DNA from: Streptococcus sanguinis
GTDB lineage: Bacteria > Bacillota > Bacilli > Lactobacillales > Streptococcaceae
DNA length: 64,000 nucleotides
Assembly (NCBI RefSeq): GCF_003943735.1
Contig: NZ_RJMV01000006.1
Coordinates: 11,643 to 75,642 of the forward strand
Reading direction: 5' to 3'
Shown: in pieces, positions 54,918-64,000 of the stretch
Position numbering within the stretch: the stretch's first letter is position 1
Layout: the number at the start of each line of letters is the position of its first letter
Notes under the pieces: model-generated
Database searches by the model: none
The model's input: the letters and a program-made list of their open reading frames with translations, nothing else
Told to the model about the DNA's origin: nothing
Translations under genes and position numbers: made by a program

Positions 54918-55749
54918 GCAAGATCTCCTTGAATTCTTCAATTGTAATAGGATAATGCGAGAAATTCATCCCTTTCTCCGCCAATTCGTGTGCAAATTTT
55001 GTAATCTTAGGAACACCCAATTGAATACTCTCCATAAAATCAAGATCCTGAAAGACCTGAGCAGGCTGACCGCTCTTGACGACTCTGCCCTTATCTAAAA
55101 CATAGACTGTATCAGCGAAGTTGGCTACATCATCCATTAGGTGAGTTACCAAAACAATGGTCATACCGGCACGATGCAGCTCTTCAAAAAGCCTCATCAG
55201 TTCTTTTCGACCGGATGGATCAAGCCCTGCTGTCGGCTCATCCAAAACCAAGATATCAGGTTCCATGGCTAATATACCAGCGATAGCCACCCTGCGCATC
55301 TGGCCACCAGAAAGTTCGAAAGGACTGCGATTAAACAAATCCTCAGAAATTCCGACTAAGTGCAGCTTTTCACGCGCCAAAGCTTCGGCTTCTTCCTTAG
55401 AAACACCAAAATTCTGAGGGCCAAAAGCCACATCTTTCAAAACTGTTTCATCAAAAACTTGACTTTCCGGAAATTGAAAGACTAGACCGACCTTCTTGCG
55501 CACCTGTTTAATGTCTTTATTGACAGAATCAGCCGTGATGACTGTACTGCCTACTTCAACACTGCCTTGATTAGGAACTAGCAAGCCATTTAAAAGCTGG
55601 AGGATTGTTGACTTACCGCTGCCAGTATGCCCGATAAGAGCTGTATAACTGCCGGATTTTATCTCCAAATCCACTCCAAAAAGCGCTGGTCCCTCAAAAG
55701 GGGTGCCAGCTTGATAAGTATAACTTACGTTTTTGAGAGTAATGCCCAT
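54910..55749 (-). CDS. ecfA2: Energy-coupling factor ATPase EcfA2
   Basis: 279 aa ABC ATPase: Walker [17 protein letters not shown]-loop [12 protein letters not shown], signature [13 protein letters not shown], Walker [21 protein letters not shown]. Second of the ECF ATPase pair; overlaps ecfA1 by 25 bases and ecfT by 8, so the three subunits are coupled. Confidence 0.96.
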   Translation of the reverse strand: MGITLKNVSYTYQAGTPFEGPALFGVDLEIKSGSYTALIGHTGSGKSTILQLLNGLLVPNQGSVEVGSTVITADSVNKDIKQVRKKVGLVFQFPESQVFDETVLKDVAFGPQNFGVSKEEAEALAREKLHLVGISEDLFNRSPFELSGGQMRRVAIAGILAMEPDILVLDEPTAGLDPSGRKELMRLFEELHRAGMTIVLVTHLMDDVANFADTVYVLDKGRVVKSGQPAQVFQDLDFMESIQLGVPKITKFAHELAEKGMNFSHYPITIEEFKEILHG

Positions 55750-56561
55750 AGTTGATCCTGCAATTCTTTTTCTGTTAAGTAAGTGTCTGGCAGAGGAAAC
55801 CCTGACTGACGCAAAGCCGCCTTTACCTGATTAACAAATGGCTGATCCAATCCTAGCTCTTCCAAATCTTCTCGAGAAAAAAGCTCTCTCGGGGTAGCGG
55901 TAGACTCAACCTGACCCTCTTTCATAACCAAAACACGGTCGCTTAAGGCTATTTCATCCAGGTCGTGAGTGATAGAAATGACGGTCAGCTGATTACTATC
56001 TTTAATTTTTTTCACGGTCTGGATAAGATCCAAACGTCCCTCTGGATCCAGCATGCTAGTTGCTTCATCCAAAATAATAATATCCGGTCTCAGAGCTACC
56101 ACACCTGCAACAGCTACTCGCTGTTTCTGGCCTCCGGAAAGACGAGCTGGTTCACGTTCTCTAAAATCCTGCATACCGACAAGCTCTAATGCCTGCTGGA
56201 CTCGCTCTACCATCAGATCATAGGCTAGCCCTTGATTTTCCAAACCAAAGGCTACATCGTCTTCTACAGTTGCTCCGACAAACTGATTATCTGGATTTTG
56301 GAATACCATGCCAATCTGTCTGCGTTTTTCCCAGACGTTTTCAGCTGTTAGCTTATCACCTGAGATAATAATATCTCCGCTTTCCGCTTCTAAAAGACCG
56401 TCAATCAAACGAACTGTGGTTGATTTTCCACTCCCATTATGACCGACAATAGACAGCCATTCCCCTTTTTTTACTTGAAAGGAGACATCATTTAAAGTGT
56501 AATTCTCAGACTCACTATCGTATTTGTACTTAAGATTTCTTACTTCGATGATATTTTCCAT
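55725..56561 (-). CDS. ecfA1: Energy-coupling factor ATPase EcfA1
   Basis: 278 aa from [24 protein letters not shown]; the longer frame runs back into pgsA. Walker [17 protein letters not shown]-loop [12 protein letters not shown], signature [13 protein letters not shown], Walker [22 protein letters not shown]. Starts at the pgsA stop codon (56563), with a poor RBS, so coupling to pgsA is likely. Confidence 0.96.
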   Translation of the reverse strand: MENIIEVRNLKYKYDSESENYTLNDVSFQVKKGEWLSIVGHNGSGKSTTVRLIDGLLEAESGDIIISGDKLTAENVWEKRRQIGMVFQNPDNQFVGATVEDDVAFGLENQGLAYDLMVERVQQALELVGMQDFREREPARLSGGQKQRVAVAGVVALRPDIIILDEATSMLDPEGRLDLIQTVKKIKDSNQLTVISITHDLDEIALSDRVLVMKEGQVESTATPRELFSREDLEELGLDQPFVNQVKAALRQSGFPLPDTYLTEKELQDQLWALLSKT

Positions 56562-56562
56562 A

Positions 56563-57102
56563 TTATTTAAAGGTATCTTTAAAGAGATAGGCACTTCCCT
56601 TGAAGTAGTCATATCCAGAATAAATCGTAAAGATTAAAGCGATATACAGAAGGATTTGTCCTAAGAGAGTCCAATGAATCAGTAGAAAAATAATAGCAAA
56701 CATCTGCGTGAAGGTCTTGATTTTACCTGGCATAGCAGCTGCTAAGACTGTACCGCCTGTTTCCACTAAAAGCAAGCGCAGACCTGTTACTGCCAATTCC
56801 CGGCAAATAATAATAGCCACAACCCAGGCAGGAGCCAGTTTCATCTCAATCAACATGATAAAAGCAGACATCACTAAAAGCTTATCAGCCATGGGATCAG
56901 CAAATTTACCAAAGTTTGTTACCACTTCCCACTTTCGTGCCAAATAACCATCTAGATAATCAGTTATACTGGCAAAAGCAAATATAAAAGCTGCCAAGAT
57001 ATGCATGGTGTAAGAATGACCGAATGTTAAAATCACAACAAATACAGGGATTAAAGCAATTCTAACAAGAGTTAAGGCATTTGGAATATTTTCTTTTTTC
57101 AT
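56563..57102 (-). CDS. pgsA: CDP-diacylglycerol--glycerol-3-phosphate 3-phosphatidyltransferase
   Basis: 179 aa with the CDP-alcohol phosphatidyltransferase motif in ITDYLDGYLARKWEVVTNFG and KFADPMADKLL (the spaced Asp residues) and about four to six membrane spans. Makes phosphatidylglycerol phosphate, the first committed step to PG and cardiolipin. Sits between the RodZ-like gene and the ecf genes, an order common in streptococci. Confidence 0.96.
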   Translation of the reverse strand: MKKENIPNALTLVRIALIPVFVVILTFGHSYTMHILAAFIFAFASITDYLDGYLARKWEVVTNFGKFADPMADKLLVMSAFIMLIEMKLAPAWVVAIIICRELAVTGLRLLLVETGGTVLAAAMPGKIKTFTQMFAIIFLLIHWTLLGQILLYIALIFTIYSGYDYFKGSAYLFKDTFK

Positions 57103-57118
57103 GGGATTCCCTTCGTTT

Positions 57119-57943
57119 TTATCCTTTCGTAATGTTCAAACTAATGGTTCCACTATCACTAGTCAAAGCCGAAGTATCTAGTTTTTGTCCCTCTATCGTC
57201 ACAGTTGCTCCTTTAACAGGTGCTATCGTAATAAGATACTTATTGCCTGGCTCAAGAGAAACCGTCTGGCTTGATTTTTCAGGAGATAAGGTGATGCCTT
57301 CGGCTAGTTCTGAATCGCTTATGCTTACCAAATTGGTTGTTTGCTCCACAGAAACGGTCACTTTAACAGGCTGACCTGCTCCGCTATACTCAGCAGTCAA
57401 ATTATCTCCGTTTCCACTAACTGTCAATTTGCTAGCCGAGGAAGAAACTGACTTAGAATCAGCCGAAGAAAAGGAAATCTTCTGACTGTTAGTACTTGTA
57501 GAAGACACCAGACTATAATTGCTGTTAGATGCTTTGAAACTTACCGAATTAGTGTGAGCATAACTCCAGATATAGTATGCCACGAAAGCCGCAATAGCTG
57601 AAGCCAATAAGAGGAAATAGAACAAGGGCAGAAAAGAGCTTTTATTTTTATTTTTTCTACTCCTGAATTCCTCATCTGCTGCCAGTGCCACTTCATCAAA
57701 GACAATCATCTCACCAGCTTCGTAAGCCTCCAGAATAATAGACTCATCCAAATCTACAGCCCAAGCATATTTCCGCAAAAAACTGCGGGCATAGAAAGGA
57801 CTAGGAAGCAAATCATAGTCATTTCGTTCCAGCACTTCCAGCAAATCCTGCTGGATATCTGTCTTTTTTGACAATTCCTCTAAGCTCAGCCCTTGATTGG
57901 TCCGAGCAAGCTTCAACACTTCTCCTATCGTTTTTTTTCTCAT
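57119..57943 (-). CDS. rodZ: RodZ-like helix-turn-helix membrane protein
   Basis: 274 aa from ATG MRKKTIGEVLKLARTNQGLSLEEL (AAGGG upstream; 10 extra codons in frame are unlikely). Cytoplasmic HTH_25 domain (about 5-75), Lys/Arg stretch, one membrane span (about 107-128), Ser-rich linker, and an extracytoplasmic beta domain. RodZ links cell-shape/elongation machinery to the membrane. Located between M16 genes and pgsA as in other streptococci. Confidence 0.88.
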   Translation of the reverse strand: MRKKTIGEVLKLARTNQGLSLEELSKKTDIQQDLLEVLERNDYDLLPSPFYARSFLRKYAWAVDLDESIILEAYEAGEMIVFDEVALAADEEFRSRKNKNKSSFLPLFYFLLLASAIAAFVAYYIWSYAHTNSVSFKASNSNYSLVSSTSTNSQKISFSSADSKSVSSSASKLTVSGNGDNLTAEYSGAGQPVKVTVSVEQTTNLVSISDSELAEGITLSPEKSSQTVSLEPGNKYLITIAPVKGATVTIEGQKLDTSALTSDSGTISLNITKG

Positions 57944-58006
57944 ACGTACTTTTCCCTTATTTCTATTCTTCACTATTTTAACAAAATTTTAAAAACGATT
58001 CTGGAA

Positions 58007-59302
58007 TTATTTTGGAAAAATAGTAAAATCTGTCATATCACACTGATTGATAAAACGATGACCTAGTTTTATCACATCATTCAGGCTGATGTCCTGTAAA
58101 ATTTTCGGCAAATCAAACAGATTCTCACCCGTCAACTGCGGTTCATATTGAGTTGCAATATACTCAAGCGAGTTTAAACCGTGCAGAAAATCACCAAACA
58201 TCTCGCTTTTAATCGTATCCAAATGCTCTTCTGTCACATCCGGATCCTTGTCAAAATTCTTGATGGCTGAGCGAAATTGATGAGAAAGTCCCACCGGTTC
58301 CTGAGTATCCATCGTCAGCATGACAAAGTGAAAATCTTTTTCTACTTCCACTTCCAGCGTTAAAGAATTATCCATTTTCCCACTTTCATAGAGGGACTGG
58401 AAACGCTTGGAAGTCCAGCCAAACATCATGGCAAATAGGAGTTTCAAAGTGATTTTATAGCGATACAGCTCCGATTCATCAACAAAGTCTGTCCCTCGAA
58501 TCCCAACTGCCAGTTTTGGACTCGCCACCTCCATTCGGTGAGTATCCGTTGATACCACTGGGTGAAGGCTAACAGGAATTTTTTCAATAGATTCCGAACT
58601 CCTAGGAAAAACTAGTTTTTGCTGCTGTTCAGCAATCTCTGCAGCTATCTGTTCCAAATCGAAATTACCAATCACAAACAAAGTCATATTAGAAGGATGA
58701 TAAAAGTTACTGAAATTTTCCTTCAAATTTTCGACGGTAATCTCAGAGATAGACTCTTTCGTTCCTGCAATGTCTTCTGCCAGAGGTGTTTGAGGATAGA
58801 GATTGGCCAAGGCTCCAAAAAAGAGACGATAATCCGGATTATCCTGATACATTTCAATTTCTTGGCCGATAATATCCTGTTCCCGCAAAATGGATTCTTT
58901 TGTAAAATCAGCCCGATGCACTAGTTTTTGCAAAAGCTGTAGATTTTCTGAAATATTATCCGTTGCAGAAAATAGATAGCTAGTCCGAGTAAAGCTCGTA
59001 AAGGCATTACTCTCAGCTCCTAGCTTAGTAAATTCCAGCATCAAATCCTTTCCTTGCGGGCCTTCAAAAAGCTTATGTTCCAAAAAATGAGCTATTCCAG
59101 CCGGATATTGAGTGACCTGCTTGGTTTCACGTGAAACAATCCCTGTATCCACTGAACCAAAATTAGTTGAGATAATCCCATAAGTTTCATTAAAATCATT
59201 TTTAGGCAGAAGAAAAACACGCAAACCATTTGCCAAGACTCTCTGATAGACCGTTTCTCCCACTGCTGAATAATTGATTTTTTCTAACACTTCTCCCTGC
59301 AT
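58007..59302 (-). CDS. M16-family metallopeptidase (YmfH-like)
   Basis: 431 aa. Inverted zinc motif HFLEH in YPAGIAHFLEHKLFEGPQG, with the distal Glu region LGAESNAFTSFTRTSYLF, as in active pitrilysin-family subunits. Overlaps the preceding M16 homologue by one base; the pair probably forms a heterodimer. The DNA also carries a near-perfect parS (59123-59138) at codons for IVSRET. Substrate unknown. Confidence 0.92.
   Translation of the reverse strand: MQGEVLEKINYSAVGETVYQRVLANGLRVFLLPKNDFNETYGIISTNFGSVDTGIVSRETKQVTQYPAGIAHFLEHKLFEGPQGKDLMLEFTKLGAESNAFTSFTRTSYLFSATDNISENLQLLQKLVHRADFTKESILREQDIIGQEIEMYQDNPDYRLFFGALANLYPQTPLAEDIAGTKESISEITVENLKENFSNFYHPSNMTLFVIGNFDLEQIAAEIAEQQQKLVFPRSSESIEKIPVSLHPVVSTDTHRMEVASPKLAVGIRGTDFVDESELYRYKITLKLLFAMMFGWTSKRFQSLYESGKMDNSLTLEVEVEKDFHFVMLTMDTQEPVGLSHQFRSAIKNFDKDPDVTEEHLDTIKSEMFGDFLHGLNSLEYIATQYEPQLTGENLFDLPKILQDISLNDVIKLGHRFINQCDMTDFTIFPK
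59123..59138. other. parS centromere-like site inside the M16 gene
   Basis: GGTTTCACGTGAAACA matches the parS consensus TGTTTCACGTGAAACA at 15 of 16 positions and contains the perfect 14-bp palindrome GTTTCACGTGAAAC. Binding site for ParB (Spo0J); parS sites cluster near oriC, consistent with the recF/dnaB/guaB neighbourhood. Confidence 0.85.
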
Positions 59303-60549
59303 TATTTTCCTTCCATAAAGTAAATAGCTTGTAATTTCAACTGACCAGCTGCCTTGATAATATCATCTTTATGAACCTGTTCCAAAGCTTCCAACCAAGC
59401 TTCAAGAGATAAGAATTTTTTCCCTAAAACAGAAGCCATATAAGCTCTCTCTAAGATTGTATTCTGTCGATCCTGAGCTAACAATACTGAATTTCTCAGC
59501 ATTTTCTTGGTTTGATTCAGTTCTTCCAGACTAAAATTTCCGCGCTTCAAATCAAGAATCTGCCGGTTGATTAAAGCAACTGTTCTGGTCCGATTGCTGC
59601 GGTCAATACCAGCGTAAATCCGCATCATTCCTGAAAAAATATCAAAATTGCTAGAAATTGTATAAGCCAGCCCTTCCTTTTCACGAAGATTGACAAATAA
59701 TTTCGAATGGGCAAAGCCACCTAGCAAAGCATTTAAAACGACCAAAGGCAGGTGCTCACTCTCTCCGTACTGAATAGGGAAGTGATAGCCCAACTCAATA
59801 ATTGACTGATGCACGTCCTTCTGCTCCAGTCCTTCTCGCAAAACATTGGAATATTCTTGCTGATAAACTAGCTGAAGTTCTTGCTGGCGAGGCGCAAAAT
59901 TGAAAGATTGAATTTTCTCCCGAACAGCCACTTCATTAAAGTCCCCAATAAAGAAAAAGTCAATCTGATTTTCCTGAAGCATCTGCTGAAAAGCAGCAAA
60001 ACTGCTTGCAGCTGTCTCTTTCTGAATTAATTCAATCGTCCCAAGACGAGGCATCTGCATTTCCTCTTCTTCATAAAAGAGTTTATCTAATTCTCGATGA
60101 GCATGATAAAAATGATTCTCAATTTCAGCATCCAAATCATTCAAGATATTTTTCTTCTCAATTTCAAAAGCAGATTCATCAAAAGCGTCCTGACTTACCA
60201 ATGGAGAAAACAAGCTGGCTTTCAAAAAATCAAGCATGGCATCTGTCAGGACATTCTTGCGACTCAAAAATTTATCCCGCACAAAAGAAAGATTGATATC
60301 TAAATAATGGACCAATCCTCTCCTTGAAAGACTCGTAGAATAATCAGCTCCATACAAATTGGCCAAACGTTCCCTGAAGGCCTGCGAAGTAGGATAAACA
60401 GCATTGACAGTCTCTAGCATGCTGGCTGTTAAAACCCGACCAGCTACTGTTTCTTTGGACATAGGCGCTGAAAAACGAACCCTAATTTTGTTTGTTTTAA
60501 ATTTTTCTGATTGAATAAAATGGAGACGAACTCCTTTAGTGATTTCCAT
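59302..60549 (-). CDS. M16-family peptidase homologue lacking the zinc motif (YmfF-like)
   Basis: 415 aa from ATG MEITKGVRLHFIQSEKF with GAGGGG upstream; an ATG 12 bases earlier contains that RBS. M16 fold with two repeated halves, but no HxxEH where it should be (KETVAGRVLTASMLETV). It is therefore the probable non-catalytic subunit paired with the YmfH-like gene that follows. In Bacillus the equivalents are ymfF/ymfH. Confidence 0.9.
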   Translation of the reverse strand: MEITKGVRLHFIQSEKFKTNKIRVRFSAPMSKETVAGRVLTASMLETVNAVYPTSQAFRERLANLYGADYSTSLSRRGLVHYLDINLSFVRDKFLSRKNVLTDAMLDFLKASLFSPLVSQDAFDESAFEIEKKNILNDLDAEIENHFYHAHRELDKLFYEEEEMQMPRLGTIELIQKETAASSFAAFQQMLQENQIDFFFIGDFNEVAVREKIQSFNFAPRQQELQLVYQQEYSNVLREGLEQKDVHQSIIELGYHFPIQYGESEHLPLVVLNALLGGFAHSKLFVNLREKEGLAYTISSNFDIFSGMMRIYAGIDRSNRTRTVALINRQILDLKRGNFSLEELNQTKKMLRNSVLLAQDRQNTILERAYMASVLGKKFLSLEAWLEALEQVHKDDIIKAAGQLKLQAIYFMEGK

Positions 60550-60711
60550 GACGCCCCTCATACTGAATAATATAGACTACTATTATATCATGAAATGCCT
60601 CTGATTTGTTTGTTCCACCAAGCTTTTTGCTGATTAAAACGTTTTCTGATAACAGGAGAAAATTTCCGATTTTATCCAAAGAACCTCAGTACTTTTTACT
60701 AACAAATGTGG

Positions 60712-60717
60712 TATAAT
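60712..60717 (+). promoter_or_regulatory. -10 of the yaaA-recF operon
   Basis: TATAAT preceded by TGTGG, 19 bases before the yaaA ATG; no convincing -35. Confidence 0.5.
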
Positions 60718-60736
60718 GACAGGGTTGAGGTGAAAT

Positions 60737-61135
60737 ATGGAATATAAATTATTTGATGACTACATCACGCTACAAGCCCTTTTGAAAGAAACAGGAATTA
60801 TCCAAAGCGGCGGAGCAATTAAAACATTTCTAAGTGAATATCCAGTCCTTTTTAACGGTGAACCAGAAAACCGCCGAGGGAAAAAACTCCGTGTCAATGA
60901 TAAGATTTCCCTTCCTGAGCAAGGAATTGAAATTAATCTGACAGCTCCTAGTCAAGAAGAAATTCTGCAACACCAGAAAGAAATCGCAGAAAAAAAACGA
61001 GTTGCTGAACTTGTCAAATCTATGAACAGGGACTTAAAAAAATCTCAAACTTCTAAAAAAGAAAAGCGTAAGAATACAGGGCTACCTAAAAAGCAGAAAA
61101 CTACTAAAAGTCCTGTTCGCTTCCCTGGTATCTAA
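60737..61135 (+). CDS. yaaA: S4-domain protein YaaA
   Basis: 132 aa. Small S4-type RNA-binding fold in the first ~75 residues ([46 protein letters not shown]), then a Lys-rich, probably disordered tail. Almost always next to recF in Firmicutes; here 2 bases separate them. The domain is usually about 70-80 residues long, so the tail of about 55 residues is an extension. Function not defined. Confidence 0.92.
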   Translation: MEYKLFDDYITLQALLKETGIIQSGGAIKTFLSEYPVLFNGEPENRRGKKLRVNDKISLPEQGIEINLTAPSQEEILQHQKEIAEKKRVAELVKSMNRDLKKSQTSKKEKRKNTGLPKKQKTTKSPVRFPGI

Positions 61136-61137
61136 TC

Positions 61138-62232
61138 ATGTGGCTGAAATCATTAAAAATCAAGCATTTCCGAAATTATCAGGAAGCTGATATTGACTTC
61201 CATCCTGGCTTAAATGTCTTTCTAGGCCAGAACGCACAAGGTAAAACCAATATTTTAGAAGCTATTTATTTCCTAGCCTTGACAAGAAGCCACCGCACAC
61301 GCTCAGATAAGGATTTAATTCATTTTACAGAAAATGATCTCTTTGTCTCTGGTATTTTAGAAAAAAAGACTGGTAAAGTTCCCCTTGACATTAACTTGAC
61401 ACCAAAAGGTCGCATCACAAAAGTCAACCACTTGAAGCAAAGTAAATTATCAGACTACATTGGAACGATGAATGTTGTCCTTTTTGCTCCTGAAGATTTA
61501 CAGTTGATTAAAGGCTCCCCTAGTCTACGCCGTAAATTTATAGACATTGAGCTTGGACAAATCAAGCCTGTCTATCTATCAGATCTATCCAATTATAATC
61601 ATGTCCTTAAACAACGCAATGCCTATCTGAAAGCTAATGAAAAAGTTGATGAAACCTTCTTGACTGTCCTTGATGAGCAGCTGGTTGACTATGGCTGTCG
61701 TGTCATAAGGCATCGGTTGGATTTTTTGCAAAAGTTAGAAAGCTTTGCTCAAGACAAGCACTGGGACATCTCTCAAAATTTGGAAAAATTGACTGTCAAG
61801 TATCTGTCATCCATACCTTTACACCAAATTGACAATTTAGAAGAAACTTACCGTTCTTCCTTATTAAGTAGCCGTAAACGTGACCTATTCAAAAAAAATA
61901 CAGGTGTTGGTCCCCATCGTGATGATATTGCTTTTTTTATCAACCAGATGGATGCCAACTTTGGTAGCCAAGGTCAGCATCGCAGTCTTGTTTTATCACT
62001 GAAACTAGCCGAAATCAAGTTAATAGAAAGCATTACAAAGGAAACACCTATTTTGTTGCTTGACGATGTAATGAGCGAACTTGACAATAACCGTCAACTA
62101 AAATTATTAGAAACTATCTCTCAGGATATTCAAACTTTCATTACTACAACAACTTTAGAACATTTAAAAAATCTTCCACAAGATATAAAAATTTTCACCA
62201 TCCAGCAAGGACAAATTGTATCTCAATCCTAG
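61138..62232 (+). CDS. recF: DNA replication and repair protein RecF
   Basis: 364 aa SMC-like ATPase: Walker [15 protein letters not shown] (about 30-43), signature [16 protein letters not shown], Walker [12 protein letters not shown]. Helps load RecA at gaps. In many Firmicutes recF follows dnaA-dnaN; here it is paired with yaaA, as in streptococci. Confidence 0.97.
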   Translation: MWLKSLKIKHFRNYQEADIDFHPGLNVFLGQNAQGKTNILEAIYFLALTRSHRTRSDKDLIHFTENDLFVSGILEKKTGKVPLDINLTPKGRITKVNHLKQSKLSDYIGTMNVVLFAPEDLQLIKGSPSLRRKFIDIELGQIKPVYLSDLSNYNHVLKQRNAYLKANEKVDETFLTVLDEQLVDYGCRVIRHRLDFLQKLESFAQDKHWDISQNLEKLTVKYLSSIPLHQIDNLEETYRSSLLSSRKRDLFKKNTGVGPHRDDIAFFINQMDANFGSQGQHRSLVLSLKLAEIKLIESITKETPILLLDDVMSELDNNRQLKLLETISQDIQTFITTTTLEHLKNLPQDIKIFTIQQGQIVSQS

Positions 62233-62372
62233 CATTACACAAACTTTACGTTTTTGTAAATTTCATTTACAAAATATTGCTTATAGTGTAAACGAATTAT
62301 ATCGAATTGTTATTAAAATAGCTTTTGTAGTCTTTTAAATTGTAAACATATGTCAATTTAAATCGTAAATTT

Positions 62373-62411
62373 AAAACGAGGTTAGGAAAAATTCCCGACC
62401 TCGTTTTATTT
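62373..62411. terminator. Bidirectional terminator between recF and guaB
   Basis: AAAACGAGGT / ACCTCGTTTT with T-runs on both strands. The 140 bases between recF and this hairpin are AT-rich with several TTTAC/GTAAA words but no clear element. Confidence 0.9.
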
Positions 62412-62412
62412 T

Positions 62413-63999
<1,587 letters not shown>

Positions 64000-64000
64000 T

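Overview
The window looks like an origin-proximal chromosome segment of an oral Streptococcus, most probably Streptococcus sanguinis or a close relative. The reasons are a Gram-positive type IV pilus (pil) locus with a vWA-module and a lectin-module pilin, a dltXABCD operon, streptococcal-type housekeeping genes (gdpP-rplI-dnaB-veg, ecfA1A2T-pgsA, yaaA-recF, guaB), and a near-perfect parS site at 59123-59138. The species call is inference from gene content; no database was searched.

Region 1 (1-11718, minus strand): pil operon in the order pilF, pilT, pilG, three tandem major-pilin genes, pilA, pilB (vWA module), pilC (lectin-like module), pilM, pilN, pilO (cut by the window edge). It encodes motors, platform, pilus subunits and the inner assembly complex. 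Region 2 (11719-12838): about 1.1 kb without a normal gene. It holds two minus-strand promoters with the same -35/-10 hexamers and 17-bp spacers, several hairpins, a plus-strand terminator behind a run of hairpins and a CiaR-box-like repeat. It is the best candidate for undescribed RNA biology here.

Region 3 (12.8-20.5 kb): a metal-efflux CDF gene divergent from a TetR regulator and a CynX-type MFS transporter, an S41-like protein, a 3-methyladenine glycosylase, a small lipoprotein, a DeoR regulator with a Cof phosphatase, and a GNAT enzyme. Region 4 (20.5-25.0 kb, minus): dltXABCD for D-alanylation of teichoic acids, including the 43-codon dltX. Region 5 (25.2-34.4 kb): a PadR/DUF1700/DUF4097 envelope module, an LD-carboxypeptidase, a VTC polymerase with a beta-helix-like lipoprotein, and a YhgE/Pip membrane protein facing a TetR regulator, with a decayed gene between them.

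Region 6 (34.4-38.5 kb, minus): a compact four-gene cluster (reductase/epimerase, metallo-beta-lactamase-fold hydrolase, adenylate-forming ligase, KAS III), apparently a small acyl-derived metabolite pathway. Region 7 (38.7-43.5 kb): rpsD with a structured leader, a TPP-riboswitch-controlled ABC importer, a HAD gene broken by one stop codon, and veg. Region 8 (43.4-64 kb): dnaB, rplI, gdpP, mnmG, mnmA, sdaAB/sdaAA, a HAD phosphatase, a LysM cell-wall protein with a WalR-like box, ecfT/A2/A1, pgsA, a RodZ-like protein, two M16 peptidase homologues, yaaA-recF and guaB.

No rRNA, tRNA, CRISPR array, insertion sequence or prophage was recognised.
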